Assembly (NCBI GenBank): GCA_041392625.1
Contig: JAWKLR010000017.1
Location: 11,972 to 75,971, forward strand
Length of the DNA: 64,000 bases
DNA from: M3007 sp041392625
Lineage (GTDB): Bacteria; Bacteroidota; Bacteroidia; Chitinophagales; Saprospiraceae
Reading direction: 5' to 3'
Under the pieces are notes generated by a model. It did no database searches, was not told where the DNA came from, and saw only the letters and a program-made list of their open reading frames with translations. Within the stretch, counting starts at the first letter, position 1. Every line of letters begins with the position of its first letter. The position numbers were made by a program, and so were the translations under genes. Below are positions 1-8,172 of the stretch, in pieces.

Positions 1-78
1 CAGCAGCATGTACGCGTAAAAGTGCTCGATATTGACTTCCAACGCCGTCGGGTTTCCCTCACTATGAAAGGTATTTAG
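1..78 (+). CDS. tex: C-terminal end of a Tex-like S1 RNA-binding protein (partial)
   Basis: Frame 1 is open from the window edge to a TAG at 76-78 and gives 25 residues. They read VRVKVLDIDFQRRRVSLTMK near the end, which is the last strand pattern of an S1 (OB-fold) domain. The closest family I recognise is the C-terminal S1 domain of Tex, a transcription/RNA-associated protein, where a KVLEVD..RKRI.L(S/T)MK ending is typical. Only the tail is visible, so another S1-domain protein (for example a ribosomal S1-like protein) cannot be excluded. The rest lies upstream of the window. Confidence 0.6.
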   Translation, partial: QQHVRVKVLDIDFQRRRVSLTMKGI

Positions 79-246
79 TGGCAGTTTTCGGACTGTTTTA
101 TCTTATTTTTATTTTTTCAAACGATTGATAGTCAGTCTTTTGTAATAGGTTTTTATCTTGTTTTTCTTCAAAACAAAATAGACTTCTCATTTAGGGAATC
201 AGCAGCTTCTAACAAAATTCTAATTAGAAGTAAAAAACACAATCGG

Positions 247-254
247 TACTTTTG
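247..254 (+). promoter_or_regulatory. Putative Bacteroidota -7 promoter element (TAnnTTTG)
   Basis: TACTTTTG matches the Bacteroidota -7 consensus TAnnTTTG and lies about 100 bases before the chosen start of the DoxX-like gene. No good -33 TTTG box is seen at the usual distance, so this is only a candidate. The element also lies inside the reading frame of a longer alternative start at 252, which argues for the shorter start. Confidence 0.35.
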
Positions 255-353
255 TTCCACTCCGCTCGGAGTTTGAATTCATACTTCGAATTCAAAAAGG
301 CTGTCTTGTCGTGTTCATTGGGAATTTTAATCAATTTCACAAATACTATTCTT

Positions 354-785
354 ATGGACAGTCTTGTACAATTTAACAACTGGTTTTATCGCAATCAATA
401 CCGCCTGCTGCGCTGGAGTTTGGGTTTGATTTATCTGTGGTTTGGGATGCTCAAGTTTTTCCCAAATCAAAGTCCTGCCGAACAACTCGCAAAGGATACC
501 ATTCACGCCTTGTTTTTTGGCATCATTCCCGATAACTGGAGCATTGTTTTGCTTGCAATCTGGGAGGTGCTTATTGGTATTTTCTTTTTATCCGGATACT
601 TCAAACGCCCGGCAATTAAGGCAGCAATTGTGCACATGCTGTTCACCTTTACACCCATGTTTCTCTTTGTCGACCTGGCATTTACCAGTGCTCCGTATGC
701 ATTCACCATTATCGGACAGTACATCATGAAAAACCTGGTGTTCCTGGTTGCAATGGGCATGCTTATGCGGGAGGATCAGGCATAA
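354..785 (+). CDS. DoxX-like four-helix membrane protein
   Basis: This 143-residue protein has about four hydrophobic segments and opens with a polar N-terminus followed by RLLRWSLGLIYLWFGMLKFF. That resembles the first helix of DoxX/DoxD-like membrane proteins, where an Arg-rich start precedes a helix with a conserved W/F-G-x-x-K-F pattern. Family members are small inner-membrane proteins of mostly unknown function, sometimes tied to terminal oxidase or redox stress functions. The frame is open from 252, but the ATG at 354 is preferred because the upstream 34 residues are not family-like and a promoter-like motif sits at 247-254. A hairpin at 851-886 ends the unit. The function is inferred only from fold resemblance. 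Confidence 0.7.
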   Translation: MDSLVQFNNWFYRNQYRLLRWSLGLIYLWFGMLKFFPNQSPAEQLAKDTIHALFFGIIPDNWSIVLLAIWEVLIGIFFLSGYFKRPAIKAAIVHMLFTFTPMFLFVDLAFTSAPYAFTIIGQYIMKNLVFLVAMGMLMREDQA

Positions 786-850
786 AGAACTTTCCCATCT
801 CGTTCCAGTTTATTATTTTCCAGATTTTCTAATGCGTATGTTTGAACTTC

Positions 851-886
851 GAATTGCAATCCTGGGTTTATCCAGGGTTGCAATTC
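851..886 (+). terminator. Stem-loop terminator after the DoxX-like gene
   Basis: GAATTGCAATCCTGG and CCAGGGTTGCAATTC form a 15-bp stem (one T:G pair) around a 6-base loop, followed by AATTATTTTC. It sits 65 bases after the DoxX-like stop and directly before the oxidoreductase start at 912, so it probably separates the two transcripts. Confidence 0.65.
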
Positions 887-911
887 AATTATTTTCAATC
901 AAAATATTGAA

Positions 912-1898
912 ATGAAAGAACGTACCATCCGCTGGGGAATACTGGGACTTGGAAAAATAGCACGAACATTTATCCACGATGCCCGGCTGGTTGCAGACAC
1001 CGAAGTGTTAGCGGTTGCATCCAGAAGTCAGGAAAAAGCCGATGCATTTGCAGCGGAATTTCAGGTTGAACGGGCTTATGGGACGTATGAAAAGTTGATG
1101 GCAGACCCGGATATAGATGCTGTCTACATTGCAACGCCCCATCATGCACATGCAGCGTGTGCCATTGCCTGCTTGAATGCGGGGAAGCATGTACTCTGTG
1201 AAAAGCCCATGGCTGTTAATCAAAGTCAGGTGCGTTCTCTGATTGATGCCGCTCAGAGGAACCAGGTTTTTCTTATGGAGGCCTTGTGGACACGTTTTAA
1301 TCCGAATATCCGGCAAATACTGGCCCGTATTCAGGCTGGTGAACTTGGTGACCTGAACTATGTACAGGCTGATTTTTCTTTCTTTAGTCAACACTCAGAT
1401 GAAAGCCGGATGTTCAATCTGGATCTTGCCGGCGGAGCAATGCTTGATTTGGGGATTTATCCCGTTTTTCTGGCCTACTTATTTATGGGGAAACCGGAAT
1501 CAATCCAGGCTACAGCACATTTTCATCGAACTGGTGCAGATGCACAAACGGCTGCATTGTTGCACTACCCAACTGGTATTGCCACTATTATGTGCGGATT
1601 GCGGTCGCATGCCCACATGCGCGCGCAATTGGCCGGAACCAAAGGCAGCATCCTGATTGACCCGCGTTGGCATGAGACATGCGGTTATACCGTCTGGAAT
1701 TATGCAGATGATTCAAAAACGCATTTTCAAAATGACCTGGAGGGCCTGGGCTTTACGTATGAGATCGCAGAAAGCAATGCGTGCATCCGGTCCGGAAAAT
1801 TGGAGAGTGATTACTGGACCCACCAAAATAGTCTGGAACTCACCGAGTTGCTCGATGATATCCTAAGAGAAATCGGCTTGGTTTATCCATTTGAGTAA
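912..1898 (+). CDS. Gfo/Idh/MocA family NAD(P)-dependent oxidoreductase
   Basis: This 328-residue protein has the family layout. An N-terminal Rossmann fold carries the dinucleotide-binding loop GILGLGKIA (residues 9-17), and residues 97-99 are the EKP motif (CEKPMAVN) whose Lys contacts cofactor and substrate. A C-terminal alpha/beta domain contains LDLAGGAMLDLGIYP. Members oxidise or reduce sugars, inositols or trans-dihydrodiols; the GGAMLDLGIYP version is common in dihydrodiol dehydrogenase-like and sugar dehydrogenase members. The substrate cannot be told from sequence. The length is normal, and the start gives the usual short lead before the first beta strand. The gene converges on rluF with 16 bases between the stop codons. 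Confidence 0.88.
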   Translation: MKERTIRWGILGLGKIARTFIHDARLVADTEVLAVASRSQEKADAFAAEFQVERAYGTYEKLMADPDIDAVYIATPHHAHAACAIACLNAGKHVLCEKPMAVNQSQVRSLIDAAQRNQVFLMEALWTRFNPNIRQILARIQAGELGDLNYVQADFSFFSQHSDESRMFNLDLAGGAMLDLGIYPVFLAYLFMGKPESIQATAHFHRTGADAQTAALLHYPTGIATIMCGLRSHAHMRAQLAGTKGSILIDPRWHETCGYTVWNYADDSKTHFQNDLEGLGFTYEIAESNACIRSGKLESDYWTHQNSLELTELLDDILREIGLVYPFE

Positions 1899-1914
1899 AA
1901 CTCAGAGCCATCGC

Positions 1915-2622
1915 TTACTTTTTCAATTGATTCTTTAAGGTCCGCAACTCTTCGGCGCTTAGGTTGCGCCATTTTCCGGGTTTCAGATCTCCCAGTTGGA
2001 TGTGCATGATGCGTACCCGTTTCAGGGTTCTTACCTCATAACCGAGGTACTCACACATGCGGCGGATTTGACGGTTCAAACCCTGGGTCAGAACAATTCT
2101 AAATCCGTTTTTTCCCATTTTCTGCACCTGACAACGCTTGGTTTTGGTTCCCAATATCGGAATGCCGTTGCTCATACGTTGTATGAAATCGTCGTTGATT
2201 GGTCGGTTTACAGTGACTACGTATTCTTTCTCATGTTTGTTTTCTACGCGCAAAATATCGTTGACAATGTCGCCGTCATTGGTGAGCAAAATGAGTCCGG
2301 TAGAGGGCTTGTCGAGCCGCCCGATTGGAAAAATCCGTTTGGGGTGCTTTACAAAGTCAATGATGTTGTCGCGGTCGCGGCGGTCGGTAGTGCAGGTAAT
2401 TCCGGGTGGTTTGTGCAGTGCGATGTACACCAGGTCGGGTTTGTTTTGAATGGGGCTTCCGTCTACAACCACCTTATCGCCGGGGTTGACCCGGTTGCCC
2501 TTTTGTGCTACTTTTCCGTTGATCATAACCCGCCCGGTTTCAATCCATTTATCGGCTTCCCGACGGGAGCATATACCCGTCTGGCTGATGAATTTATTGA
2601 TGCTGGTTGAGTTATCGGACAT
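1915..2622 (-). CDS. rluF: 23S rRNA pseudouridine synthase RluF
   Basis: The 235-residue protein begins with an S4 RNA-binding domain (INKFISQTGICSRREADKWI, about residues 8-27), followed by an RsuA/RluB/E/F-type catalytic domain. The catalytic Asp is in GRLDKPSTGL (Asp104). Segments such as RDNIIDFVKHPKRIFPIGR and PILGTKTKRCQV closely follow E. coli RluF, which converts U2604 (and to some extent U2605) of 23S rRNA to pseudouridine. It lacks the long basic C-terminal tail of the E. coli enzyme, which is common in Bacteroidota. RluB/RluE would be the alternatives, but the match favours RluF. The enzyme is cytosolic and acts during large-subunit assembly. Confidence 0.9.
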   Translation of the reverse strand: MSDNSTSINKFISQTGICSRREADKWIETGRVMINGKVAQKGNRVNPGDKVVVDGSPIQNKPDLVYIALHKPPGITCTTDRRDRDNIIDFVKHPKRIFPIGRLDKPSTGLILLTNDGDIVNDILRVENKHEKEYVVTVNRPINDDFIQRMSNGIPILGTKTKRCQVQKMGKNGFRIVLTQGLNRQIRRMCEYLGYEVRTLKRVRIMHIQLGDLKPGKWRNLSAEELRTLKNQLKK

Positions 2623-2757
2623 GTTGGATGGACTGAATCAAGGATCGCTTGCACAAAGCGCTTATTCAAATTGTATACACTGTATGAAATCGCGAATATA
2701 GGCCTCTTTGTTTGAATTCAAATGAAATTAATAGCCCCAAGTTCCTATCTTCGAGCC

Positions 2758-3879
2758 ATGCGAATTCTCATTGCTTCGGATGCATTTAAAGATGCACTTT
2801 CTGCGGAGGCCGTTTGTGAAGCCCTTGCCAAAGGAGCCGCTACTGCCATGCCGGATGCCCAACTTGATCGCTTCCCACTTGCAGATGGCGGAGAAGGAAC
2901 CGCTGCAATTCTGCAACAGGCTTTGGGCCTTGTTCCCAGAGAAATTATGGCAGCCGACCCTATGCGAAGACCGAGAAAGGCGGTGTACTATTTGAGCCCC
3001 GATGGAAAAATTGCCTTCGTGGAAATGGCTGCTACAGCCGGCTTGCAATTGCTTCCCAAACTGGAGCGCAACCCCATGTACACCAGCACCTTTGGTACGG
3101 GGCTGATGGTTGCGGATGCCATACAAAACGGAGCAGAAGAATTGGTGCTGGCAATTGGCGGCAGCAGCACCAACGATGCAGGAATGGGCCTGGCAAAAGC
3201 CCTGGGCTGGACCTTCTATGACCAGCACAACCGACCACTCGACCCAATGGGGATGAATCTGGAAGCTGTGGAGCGTATTGAAAAACCTGATCAGGATTTT
3301 GCCCTGCGTGTTCGGGTGATCTGCGATGTGCAAAACCCATTGTCCGGGCCCAATGGTGCAGCCAGGGTGTATGGACCTCAGAAGGGGGCAAAACCGGAGG
3401 AGGTTGAGTTGCTGGACCGGGGTTTAATCCATTTTGCACACAAGATTGAAACACTGCTCGATCGTCCAAACCTGTCTGCAACTCCCGGTGCTGGCGCGGC
3501 AGGCGGAATGGGCTTCGGAGCACTGGCCTTTTTGAAGGCTTCCCTTGAACCGGGAGTAGAAATGGTGATGGATTTATGCCATTTTGATGAAGCACTGGAC
3601 CGTGCGGACTTGGTATGGACCGGAGAGGGAATGATAGATGCACAAACTAAAAATGGGAAACTGATCTCCGGAATTTGCAAACGTGCTGCCGCACGATCAA
3701 TTCCTGTCTGGGGCTTTTGTGGCCGCCTGGATGCCAGTCCTTCGGATTTGCAATCAATTGGTCTGGAGCGCGCTTTTTGCATCAATGAGGGGCTTCCCGA
3801 TATGCCTCTGGAGGAAAAACTCTCGAACACTGCGGTCAATTTGGAACGCATGGCTCGGGAGGTTTTGAAAAACACATAA
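2758..3879 (+). CDS. glxK: Glycerate kinase
   Basis: The protein starts MRILIASDAFKDALSAEAV, the diagnostic N-terminus of the GarK/GlxK (type II) glycerate kinases. It continues with PLADGGEGT (about residues 47-55), GFGTGLM-like and GGSSTNDAGMGLAKALGW motifs, then GAAGGMGFGALAF and a DLVWTGEG motif near the C-terminus. The reaction is ATP plus D-glycerate to 2-phosphoglycerate (or 3-phosphoglycerate in some members), feeding glycolysis. The length of 373 residues is normal. The frame is open from 2722, but the 12 extra residues do not fit the family, so the ATG at 2758 is chosen. No glyoxylate or garD genes lie beside it. Confidence 0.92.
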   Translation: MRILIASDAFKDALSAEAVCEALAKGAATAMPDAQLDRFPLADGGEGTAAILQQALGLVPREIMAADPMRRPRKAVYYLSPDGKIAFVEMAATAGLQLLPKLERNPMYTSTFGTGLMVADAIQNGAEELVLAIGGSSTNDAGMGLAKALGWTFYDQHNRPLDPMGMNLEAVERIEKPDQDFALRVRVICDVQNPLSGPNGAARVYGPQKGAKPEEVELLDRGLIHFAHKIETLLDRPNLSATPGAGAAGGMGFGALAFLKASLEPGVEMVMDLCHFDEALDRADLVWTGEGMIDAQTKNGKLISGICKRAAARSIPVWGFCGRLDASPSDLQSIGLERAFCINEGLPDMPLEEKLSNTAVNLERMAREVLKNT

Positions 3880-3882
3880 AAA

Positions 3883-3911
3883 GACACCCCGCTGGCTGTC
3901 AGCGAGGTGTC
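3883..3911 (-). terminator. Intrinsic terminator for the minus-strand lipoprotein gene
   Basis: GACACCCCGCTG and CAGCGAGGTGTC form a 12-bp stem with one mismatch and a 5-base loop. On the minus strand it is followed by TTTTTATGTG, a T-rich tract. It therefore serves the gene ending at 3961 and, as a hairpin right after the glycerate kinase stop, may also stop plus-strand transcription. Confidence 0.75.
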
Positions 3912-3960
3912 GTAATGAGTTCCGAACAAATGGTTTATCCAGGAAGGGTGTTAATTGCTC

Positions 3961-4773
3961 TTAGTGGCGAAGCCGGATGGTGATGGTATCACCGTTATCA
4001 AGTGTCAACTGTCCGAAGCGGTCGCAGGTGCCATCGCCAAAATCTAGGGAGGCGTTGCGGTCATCGCGGGTAAAGTCAATCACACCAGCGGAAATCCAAC
4101 GGCAAAATGCTTTTTTGATCAATGGTTCTGCTATTGTGGCGCTGTATGCAACTCCGTTGCGGTTGGTGCCTTCGGTGTATCCGGTGGTGCTCCAGACATT
4201 GTCAAAGTGTGTGATGGTTTCTCCGCCTTCAATGAGCGTACTGGTGTGGTTGTGTGTCCAGTTGCCTGAAGCGCCGTCGGGGTAGGTAAGCGTCATTTCA
4301 GCGGTTTTGGTGAATGACCACAGTCCTGCTGCATCCTGGCCGTTATTGGTCCAGGTTTTGGTGCCTTCTACCTGAACATCGTCAATGGTAAAATCCTCAA
4401 AAGTCTTGGTGCGAACGGCTCCCGGAGTGAAGCGGGCAGCGGATTGCTCAATGTGGATGATGCCCGTCAGAATGCGGCCGCTGTTTTCAGGATATTCGCA
4501 GCCATCACCGAAGTCAATGGTAATGGAGTTTGGCCAGGTACCATATGGCTGGGCAAAGCTTACCGCAGGGCAAAGTCCACCGCCGCCACCGCCGCGTTCT
4601 TCAATGATCATATCTGCGTCCAGGTCAATTTCTTCTGAGAAGTCCTGGCTGGTTGCAATGTCTTCAGAGGTGGTCGTCATTGCCTCTTTATCAGAATCGG
4701 TGTTTTTATTGCATGCGGTAAATGCGAGGGCTACAAGCATGGAACTGCCAATGATCCAAGATAATTTTTTCAT
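3961..4773 (-). CDS. Secreted lipoprotein of unknown function with a six-glycine run
   Basis: Starting at the ATG at 4773, the protein opens with MKKLSWIIGSSMLVALAFTAC, a lipoprotein signal with lipobox AFTAC, so it should be lipidated and anchored on the cell envelope. The mature part begins with an acidic, Ser/Thr-rich linker and then a stretch of six glycines before CPAVSF. The remaining 200 or so residues are beta-rich with repeated G(T)W/N patterns and two DFGDG(C/T)C motifs, one near each end of the domain. I do not recognise a named family. An upstream in-frame extension exists, but it has no signal peptide and is rejected. It is monocistronic, with a terminator at 3883-3911. Confidence 0.75.
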   Translation of the reverse strand: MKKLSWIIGSSMLVALAFTACNKNTDSDKEAMTTTSEDIATSQDFSEEIDLDADMIIEERGGGGGGLCPAVSFAQPYGTWPNSITIDFGDGCEYPENSGRILTGIIHIEQSAARFTPGAVRTKTFEDFTIDDVQVEGTKTWTNNGQDAAGLWSFTKTAEMTLTYPDGASGNWTHNHTSTLIEGGETITHFDNVWSTTGYTEGTNRNGVAYSATIAEPLIKKAFCRWISAGVIDFTRDDRNASLDFGDGTCDRFGQLTLDNGDTITIRLRH

Positions 4774-4934
4774 GATGCTATTGTTTAAGTAGTTTGGTGC
4801 TCGGTTTTCCGAACGGGATGAAGTGTTTGTAGTCTGGTATTCGTTGCTATTCTGCCGGCCGGTCATTTGCAACGAACATGGATATAGACTGCCTCAACCG
4901 ACAAACGTTTAATGGGAGTGTAAATTTTTATAGC

Positions 4935-4959
4935 AGTGGTCAGTAGTCGGTAGTCAGTG
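4935..4959 (+). repeat. Short heptamer-type repeat (AGTGGTC/AGTAGTC/GGTAGTC)
   Basis: AGTGGTCAGTAGTCGGTAGT and the bases after it are a tandem of near-identical 7-mers (AGTGGTC, AGTAGTC, GGTAGTC). Similar strings occur at 31309-31330 and, in a longer diverged form, at 8394-8519. They lie only in intergenic DNA. Confidence 0.55.
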
Positions 4960-4992
4960 CAACTAAACTTCCCTGTTCTCAGTTTCTCTGCC

Positions 4993-5000
4993 TATTTTTG
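4993..5000 (+). promoter_or_regulatory. Putative -7 promoter element for nspC
   Basis: TATTTTTG matches TAnnTTTG and ends 23 bases before the nspC ATG, giving a short 5' leader. No clear -33 box was found. Confidence 0.4.
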
Positions 5001-5023
5001 CATCAAAATTTGGACTTTTACCC

Positions 5024-6166
5024 ATGGAAATAAAAAAAATACCATCGCCTTGTTATGTATTGGATGCGGCATTACTTCGCAAAAACCTGGAGTGTATTGA
5101 CCGGGTACAAAAGGAGGCGGGTGTGCAAATTATTCTTGCATTTAAAGGGTTTGCTATGTGGAGTGCTTTTCCCATCGTGAGGGAATATGTTTCAGGTGCA
5201 ACGGCATCCTCACTTCATGAAGCCCGGTTGTGTTATGAGGAAATGGGGACCAAGGCGCATACCTATGCCGTTGCCTATGCTCCGCGGGAGTTCAAACGCA
5301 TCATGGGTTTTTCGAGCCACATCACATTCAATTCATTGTCGCAGTACAAGCGATTTGCCGGACGGGTTCGCGCGCATCAACCCGCCATTAGCGCAGGACT
5401 TCGCGTGAACCCGGAGTGGTCTCCGGTTGAAACCGATTTGTATAACCCTGCTGCCTCTGGTTCCCGGCTGGGAATTACTTCGGATCAACTCGGCGAACAA
5501 CTTCCCGATGGTATTGAAGGCTTGCACTTTCATGTGCTGTGTGAAAGCACCAGTTACGATTTGGAAAATGTTTTGAAGCACTTTGAATCCCGTTTCGGTT
5601 CCTATTTGTCCAAACTAAAGTGGGTTAATTTTGGAGGAGGCCATTTGATGACCCGAAAGGGCTATGATGTCGACCACCTTATTTCTGTTTTGAAACAATT
5701 CAAAAAACGATACCCCCATTTGCAGGTGATTCTGGAGCCTGGTAGTGCCTTTGCATGGGATACCGGTGTTCTGGTAAGTGAGGTATTGGATATTGTAAAT
5801 AACGGCGGCGTGCAAACCGCCATTCTGGACGTGTCATTCACGGCCCATATGCCGGATACACTGGAAATGCCTTACCGCCCCCGGGTACGTGGAGCGCGAG
5901 CAGACCTTCAGCCAAATGAAAAACACCTGTATCGATTGGGAGGGGTGAGTTGTCTAAGCGGCGATTATCTGGATGAATATGGCTTTGATGCCCCCTTGCG
6001 GGTTGGACAAAAGATTGTCTTTGAAGACATGATTCATTACACCATGGTAAAAACCACCACGTTTAATGGAGTGAGTCACCCGTCTATCGCAATTTGGCGG
6101 GAAAATAATGAACTGGATATTGTTCGGAAATTCCGGTATTCAGACTACAAGCGCCGGTTGTCATAA
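5024..6166 (+). CDS. nspC: Carboxynorspermidine decarboxylase NspC
   Basis: This 380-residue protein starts KIPSPCYVLDAALLRKNLE and has the PLP-binding lysine in ILAFKGFAMWS (Lys41). The fold is a type III (alanine-racemase-like) barrel plus beta domain. Downstream motifs include GLHFHVLCES, KWVNFGGGH, EPGSAFAWDTG and SCLSGDYLDEY. These are hallmarks of NspC, which decarboxylates carboxynorspermidine and carboxyspermidine to norspermidine and spermidine, the bacterial alternative to the SAM-dependent spermidine route. Length and termini are normal. Its usual partner, carboxynorspermidine/carboxyspermidine dehydrogenase (a LYS1-like gene), is not adjacent. A promoter-like element lies at 4993-5000. 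Confidence 0.92.
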   Translation: MEIKKIPSPCYVLDAALLRKNLECIDRVQKEAGVQIILAFKGFAMWSAFPIVREYVSGATASSLHEARLCYEEMGTKAHTYAVAYAPREFKRIMGFSSHITFNSLSQYKRFAGRVRAHQPAISAGLRVNPEWSPVETDLYNPAASGSRLGITSDQLGEQLPDGIEGLHFHVLCESTSYDLENVLKHFESRFGSYLSKLKWVNFGGGHLMTRKGYDVDHLISVLKQFKKRYPHLQVILEPGSAFAWDTGVLVSEVLDIVNNGGVQTAILDVSFTAHMPDTLEMPYRPRVRGARADLQPNEKHLYRLGGVSCLSGDYLDEYGFDAPLRVGQKIVFEDMIHYTMVKTTTFNGVSHPSIAIWRENNELDIVRKFRYSDYKRRLS

Positions 6167-6225
6167 GCGCTAATCTTACCTGTTCTTTGTTTTTAAAAAT
6201 GAAAACGGACGTTTACTAAAAAAGA

Positions 6226-6261
6226 ACATCCTGCATTTTGAATTTTCAAAATGCAGGATGT
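6226..6261 (-). terminator. Strong bidirectional terminator between nspC and the miniprotein gene
   Basis: ACATCCTGCATTTTGA and TCAAAATGCAGGATGT form a perfect 16-bp stem with a 4-base loop. On the minus strand it is followed by TCTTTTTTAG, a good termination tract. On the plus strand it lies 60 bases beyond the nspC stop with the A-rich tract upstream. It probably ends both transcripts. Confidence 0.8.
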
Positions 6262-6269
6262 ATCGTTAT

Positions 6270-6294
6270 GTTTCAAACGCAATACGTTTGAAAC
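6270..6294. terminator. Second hairpin in the nspC/miniprotein junction
   Basis: GTTTCAAACG, loop CAATA, CGTTTGAAAC: a perfect 10-bp stem followed by ACTTTTAACC on the plus strand. It lies just after the miniprotein stop codon on the minus strand, in tandem with the stem at 6226-6261. Confidence 0.5.
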
Positions 6295-6298
6295 ACTT

Positions 6299-6448
6299 TT
6301 AACCACCTACAAAAAGGAAGTACATCAAAAGTATCAATGCCAGCGTGGCAATTCCCACAATGAGCAAAAATTTACGCGATTCCTCCCGGTCTTTTGCTGA
6401 GTTAGCTCCTTTGCTACTGGTCTTTCTTATTTTAGTTCTTCGTGTCAT
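6299..6448 (-). CDS. 49-residue single-span membrane miniprotein
   Basis: A complete short frame runs from ATG at 6448 to TAA at 6299-6301. The N-terminal half is very basic (MTRRTKIRKTSSK, then a charged stretch), and the C-terminal half is one hydrophobic helix (FLLIVGIATLALILLMYFLF) ending in VGG. By the positive-inside rule the basic half should face the cytoplasm. Two hairpins follow the stop, which supports a real transcription unit. I know no named family; similar short basic/TM proteins are common but unannotated in Bacteroidota. Function unknown. Confidence 0.6.
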   Translation of the reverse strand: MTRRTKIRKTSSKGANSAKDREESRKFLLIVGIATLALILLMYFLFVGG

Positions 6449-6531
6449 AATAGAAGATTTTAGTTGGTAAATATACGATTAATGACGTTTAGTTTAAAAT
6501 GCTCTTGCGCGCAATTCTGGGTCTGATTGAA

Positions 6532-8172
6532 TTATCGGATTCCCTGTTCCTCAAAAATTCGCTTCAGCCATTTCAACATGGCCAACAAGCCCAGACAGGC
6601 GATAGCCAATAAGACGAAGTTGACCCAGAAGAAATTGGCTTTATGTTCGTAGCTGTCCCACATGGTAGCCAGGATTCCACTGAGTTTGTTTCCAATGGAA
6701 GTCGAGAGCAACCAGCCTCCCATCATGAGGCCGGTAAGTCGTGGTGGTGAAACTTTGGATACCATGGACAAGCCCATGGGACTCAGGCAAAGTTCACCCA
6801 AACTGATCACTGCATAGGTTCCAAACAGCCAACCTACCGATGCCTTCATTTCCCCGTTGTGGCAGGCGTATACTGCACCGATAGTAACAAGGGTAGAAAG
6901 GGCAGAGATAAATAAACCCCATCCGATTTTACCCGGAGTACTTGGCTCTCGTTTTCTGCGTCGCAGGAAGGAGAAGAACCACACAACCAGCGGGGTAAAG
7001 ACAATGATGAAAAAAGGATTGATGGATTGATAAATTTCTGTCGAAACTACATTCAGCGAAGAGCCCGGGGCAGGGCGCTCGTTTTCCGGCACATTTATAA
7101 AGTAAGGGTGGTTGGTCACCGCAGTGACAAACTCCCCTGTAGCCGGATCTTTCTCTCTTCGGAATTGATTGTCGTACACCGCAAATGTATCTGGTTCTCC
7201 GGGAATTTCCTGAACCATGCCCAATGCGCCAGCCGGTTTTTCCATCCATTCCGGAATGGCACGGTCGGTATAGTATTCTGCCCAGGTCGTCAGGGCAGTA
7301 CCATTTTGCTTAAAAATTGCCCAGAAAATAATCACAATACCAAACACGGCAAGCAAGGCCTTGATACGCGGTTTTTCGGCAGGACTGGATTTAACCAGAA
7401 TCCAAAGGAAGAAACCTATAATTGGAATGGTTCCAAAAATAAACGCGTCTGCGGAGTCGGTACCCAGCAGGTTCCCAGGAATATTCCAAGCCAGGAAGCC
7501 GGTGATAATGGCCGGAAGCAACACGGAACTCAAAAGCGTTACAACACCAGCCTCTGCCGGATTGGCTTCTTTCCGCACGTCGGCATGCGAATAGTTTTTC
7601 ATCCCAAACAGGAAAACAGCAACACCGATAAACATCCCGATGCCGGCTGCAGCAAACGCATAGCCCCATCCGTAGTTGTTGCGGAGGTAGGCAGCAAAGA
7701 AGTTGCAAATGAACGCACCGATGTTGATACCCATATAAAATATGTTGTACCCATCGTCTTTTTTGTCTTCATACTGCTTTTCACTATAGAGATTCCCAAG
7801 CAGGGTTGAAATGTTTGGCTTAAAAAAACCGTTCCCTATAATGATAATCGCAAGGGATAGGTAAAAGGTGTTGAGGTTCTGCGGTATGGCAAGCAGCAAG
7901 TAGCCTATACCCATTAGAATGCCCCCGATCACGATGCTCACTCGATAGCCTAATACCCGGTCGGCCAACAGGCCACCTATAAATGGGGTGACATATACCA
8001 ATGCAATGAATGTACCGTAGACGTCAGCGGAGGTGGCTCGTTCAAAGCCCATACCGTTTTTATCGGTGTCGGTCATGTACAGGAAGAAAATCCCAATCAT
8101 GAGGTAATAGCCAAACCGTTCCCACATTTCGGTGAAAAAGAGATAGGGTAGGGCCTTTGGATGGTCTCGCAT
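6532..8172 (-). CDS. POT/PTR family proton-coupled peptide transporter
   Basis: The 546-residue polytopic membrane protein opens with FFTEMWERFGYYLMIGIFFLY, the ExxER(F)xYY motif of transmembrane helix 1 (Glu15, Glu18, Arg19) that couples protons to peptide uptake. A long periplasmic loop between helices (about residues 300-360, rich in Pro and charged residues) is typical of Bacteroidota members. About 12-14 hydrophobic helices are visible, including YNIFYMGINIGAFICNF. Members import di- and tripeptides across the inner membrane. The gene starts at the ATG at 8172; the full length suggests it is intact. It stands alone, with a 540-base repeat-containing gap upstream. Confidence 0.92.
   Translation of the reverse strand: MRDHPKALPYLFFTEMWERFGYYLMIGIFFLYMTDTDKNGMGFERATSADVYGTFIALVYVTPFIGGLLADRVLGYRVSIVIGGILMGIGYLLLAIPQNLNTFYLSLAIIIIGNGFFKPNISTLLGNLYSEKQYEDKKDDGYNIFYMGINIGAFICNFFAAYLRNNYGWGYAFAAAGIGMFIGVAVFLFGMKNYSHADVRKEANPAEAGVVTLLSSVLLPAIITGFLAWNIPGNLLGTDSADAFIFGTIPIIGFFLWILVKSSPAEKPRIKALLAVFGIVIIFWAIFKQNGTALTTWAEYYTDRAIPEWMEKPAGALGMVQEIPGEPDTFAVYDNQFRREKDPATGEFVTAVTNHPYFINVPENERPAPGSSLNVVSTEIYQSINPFFIIVFTPLVVWFFSFLRRRKREPSTPGKIGWGLFISALSTLVTIGAVYACHNGEMKASVGWLFGTYAVISLGELCLSPMGLSMVSKVSPPRLTGLMMGGWLLSTSIGNKLSGILATMWDSYEHKANFFWVNFVLLAIACLGLLAMLKWLKRIFEEQGIR

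Noticed and set aside
252..353. Upstream start for the DoxX-like protein
   Set aside because: The 34 extra residues are not family-like and overlap a promoter-type motif; ATG 354 is kept.
3865..3929. Small plus-strand gene after glycerate kinase
   Set aside because: The region is a hairpin with T-run for the minus-strand gene; no start or ribosome site is seen.
7027..7809. Open frame of 260 codons antisense to the POT transporter
   Set aside because: The minus strand has the full-length transporter with ExxER motif; the plus-strand product is basic and featureless.
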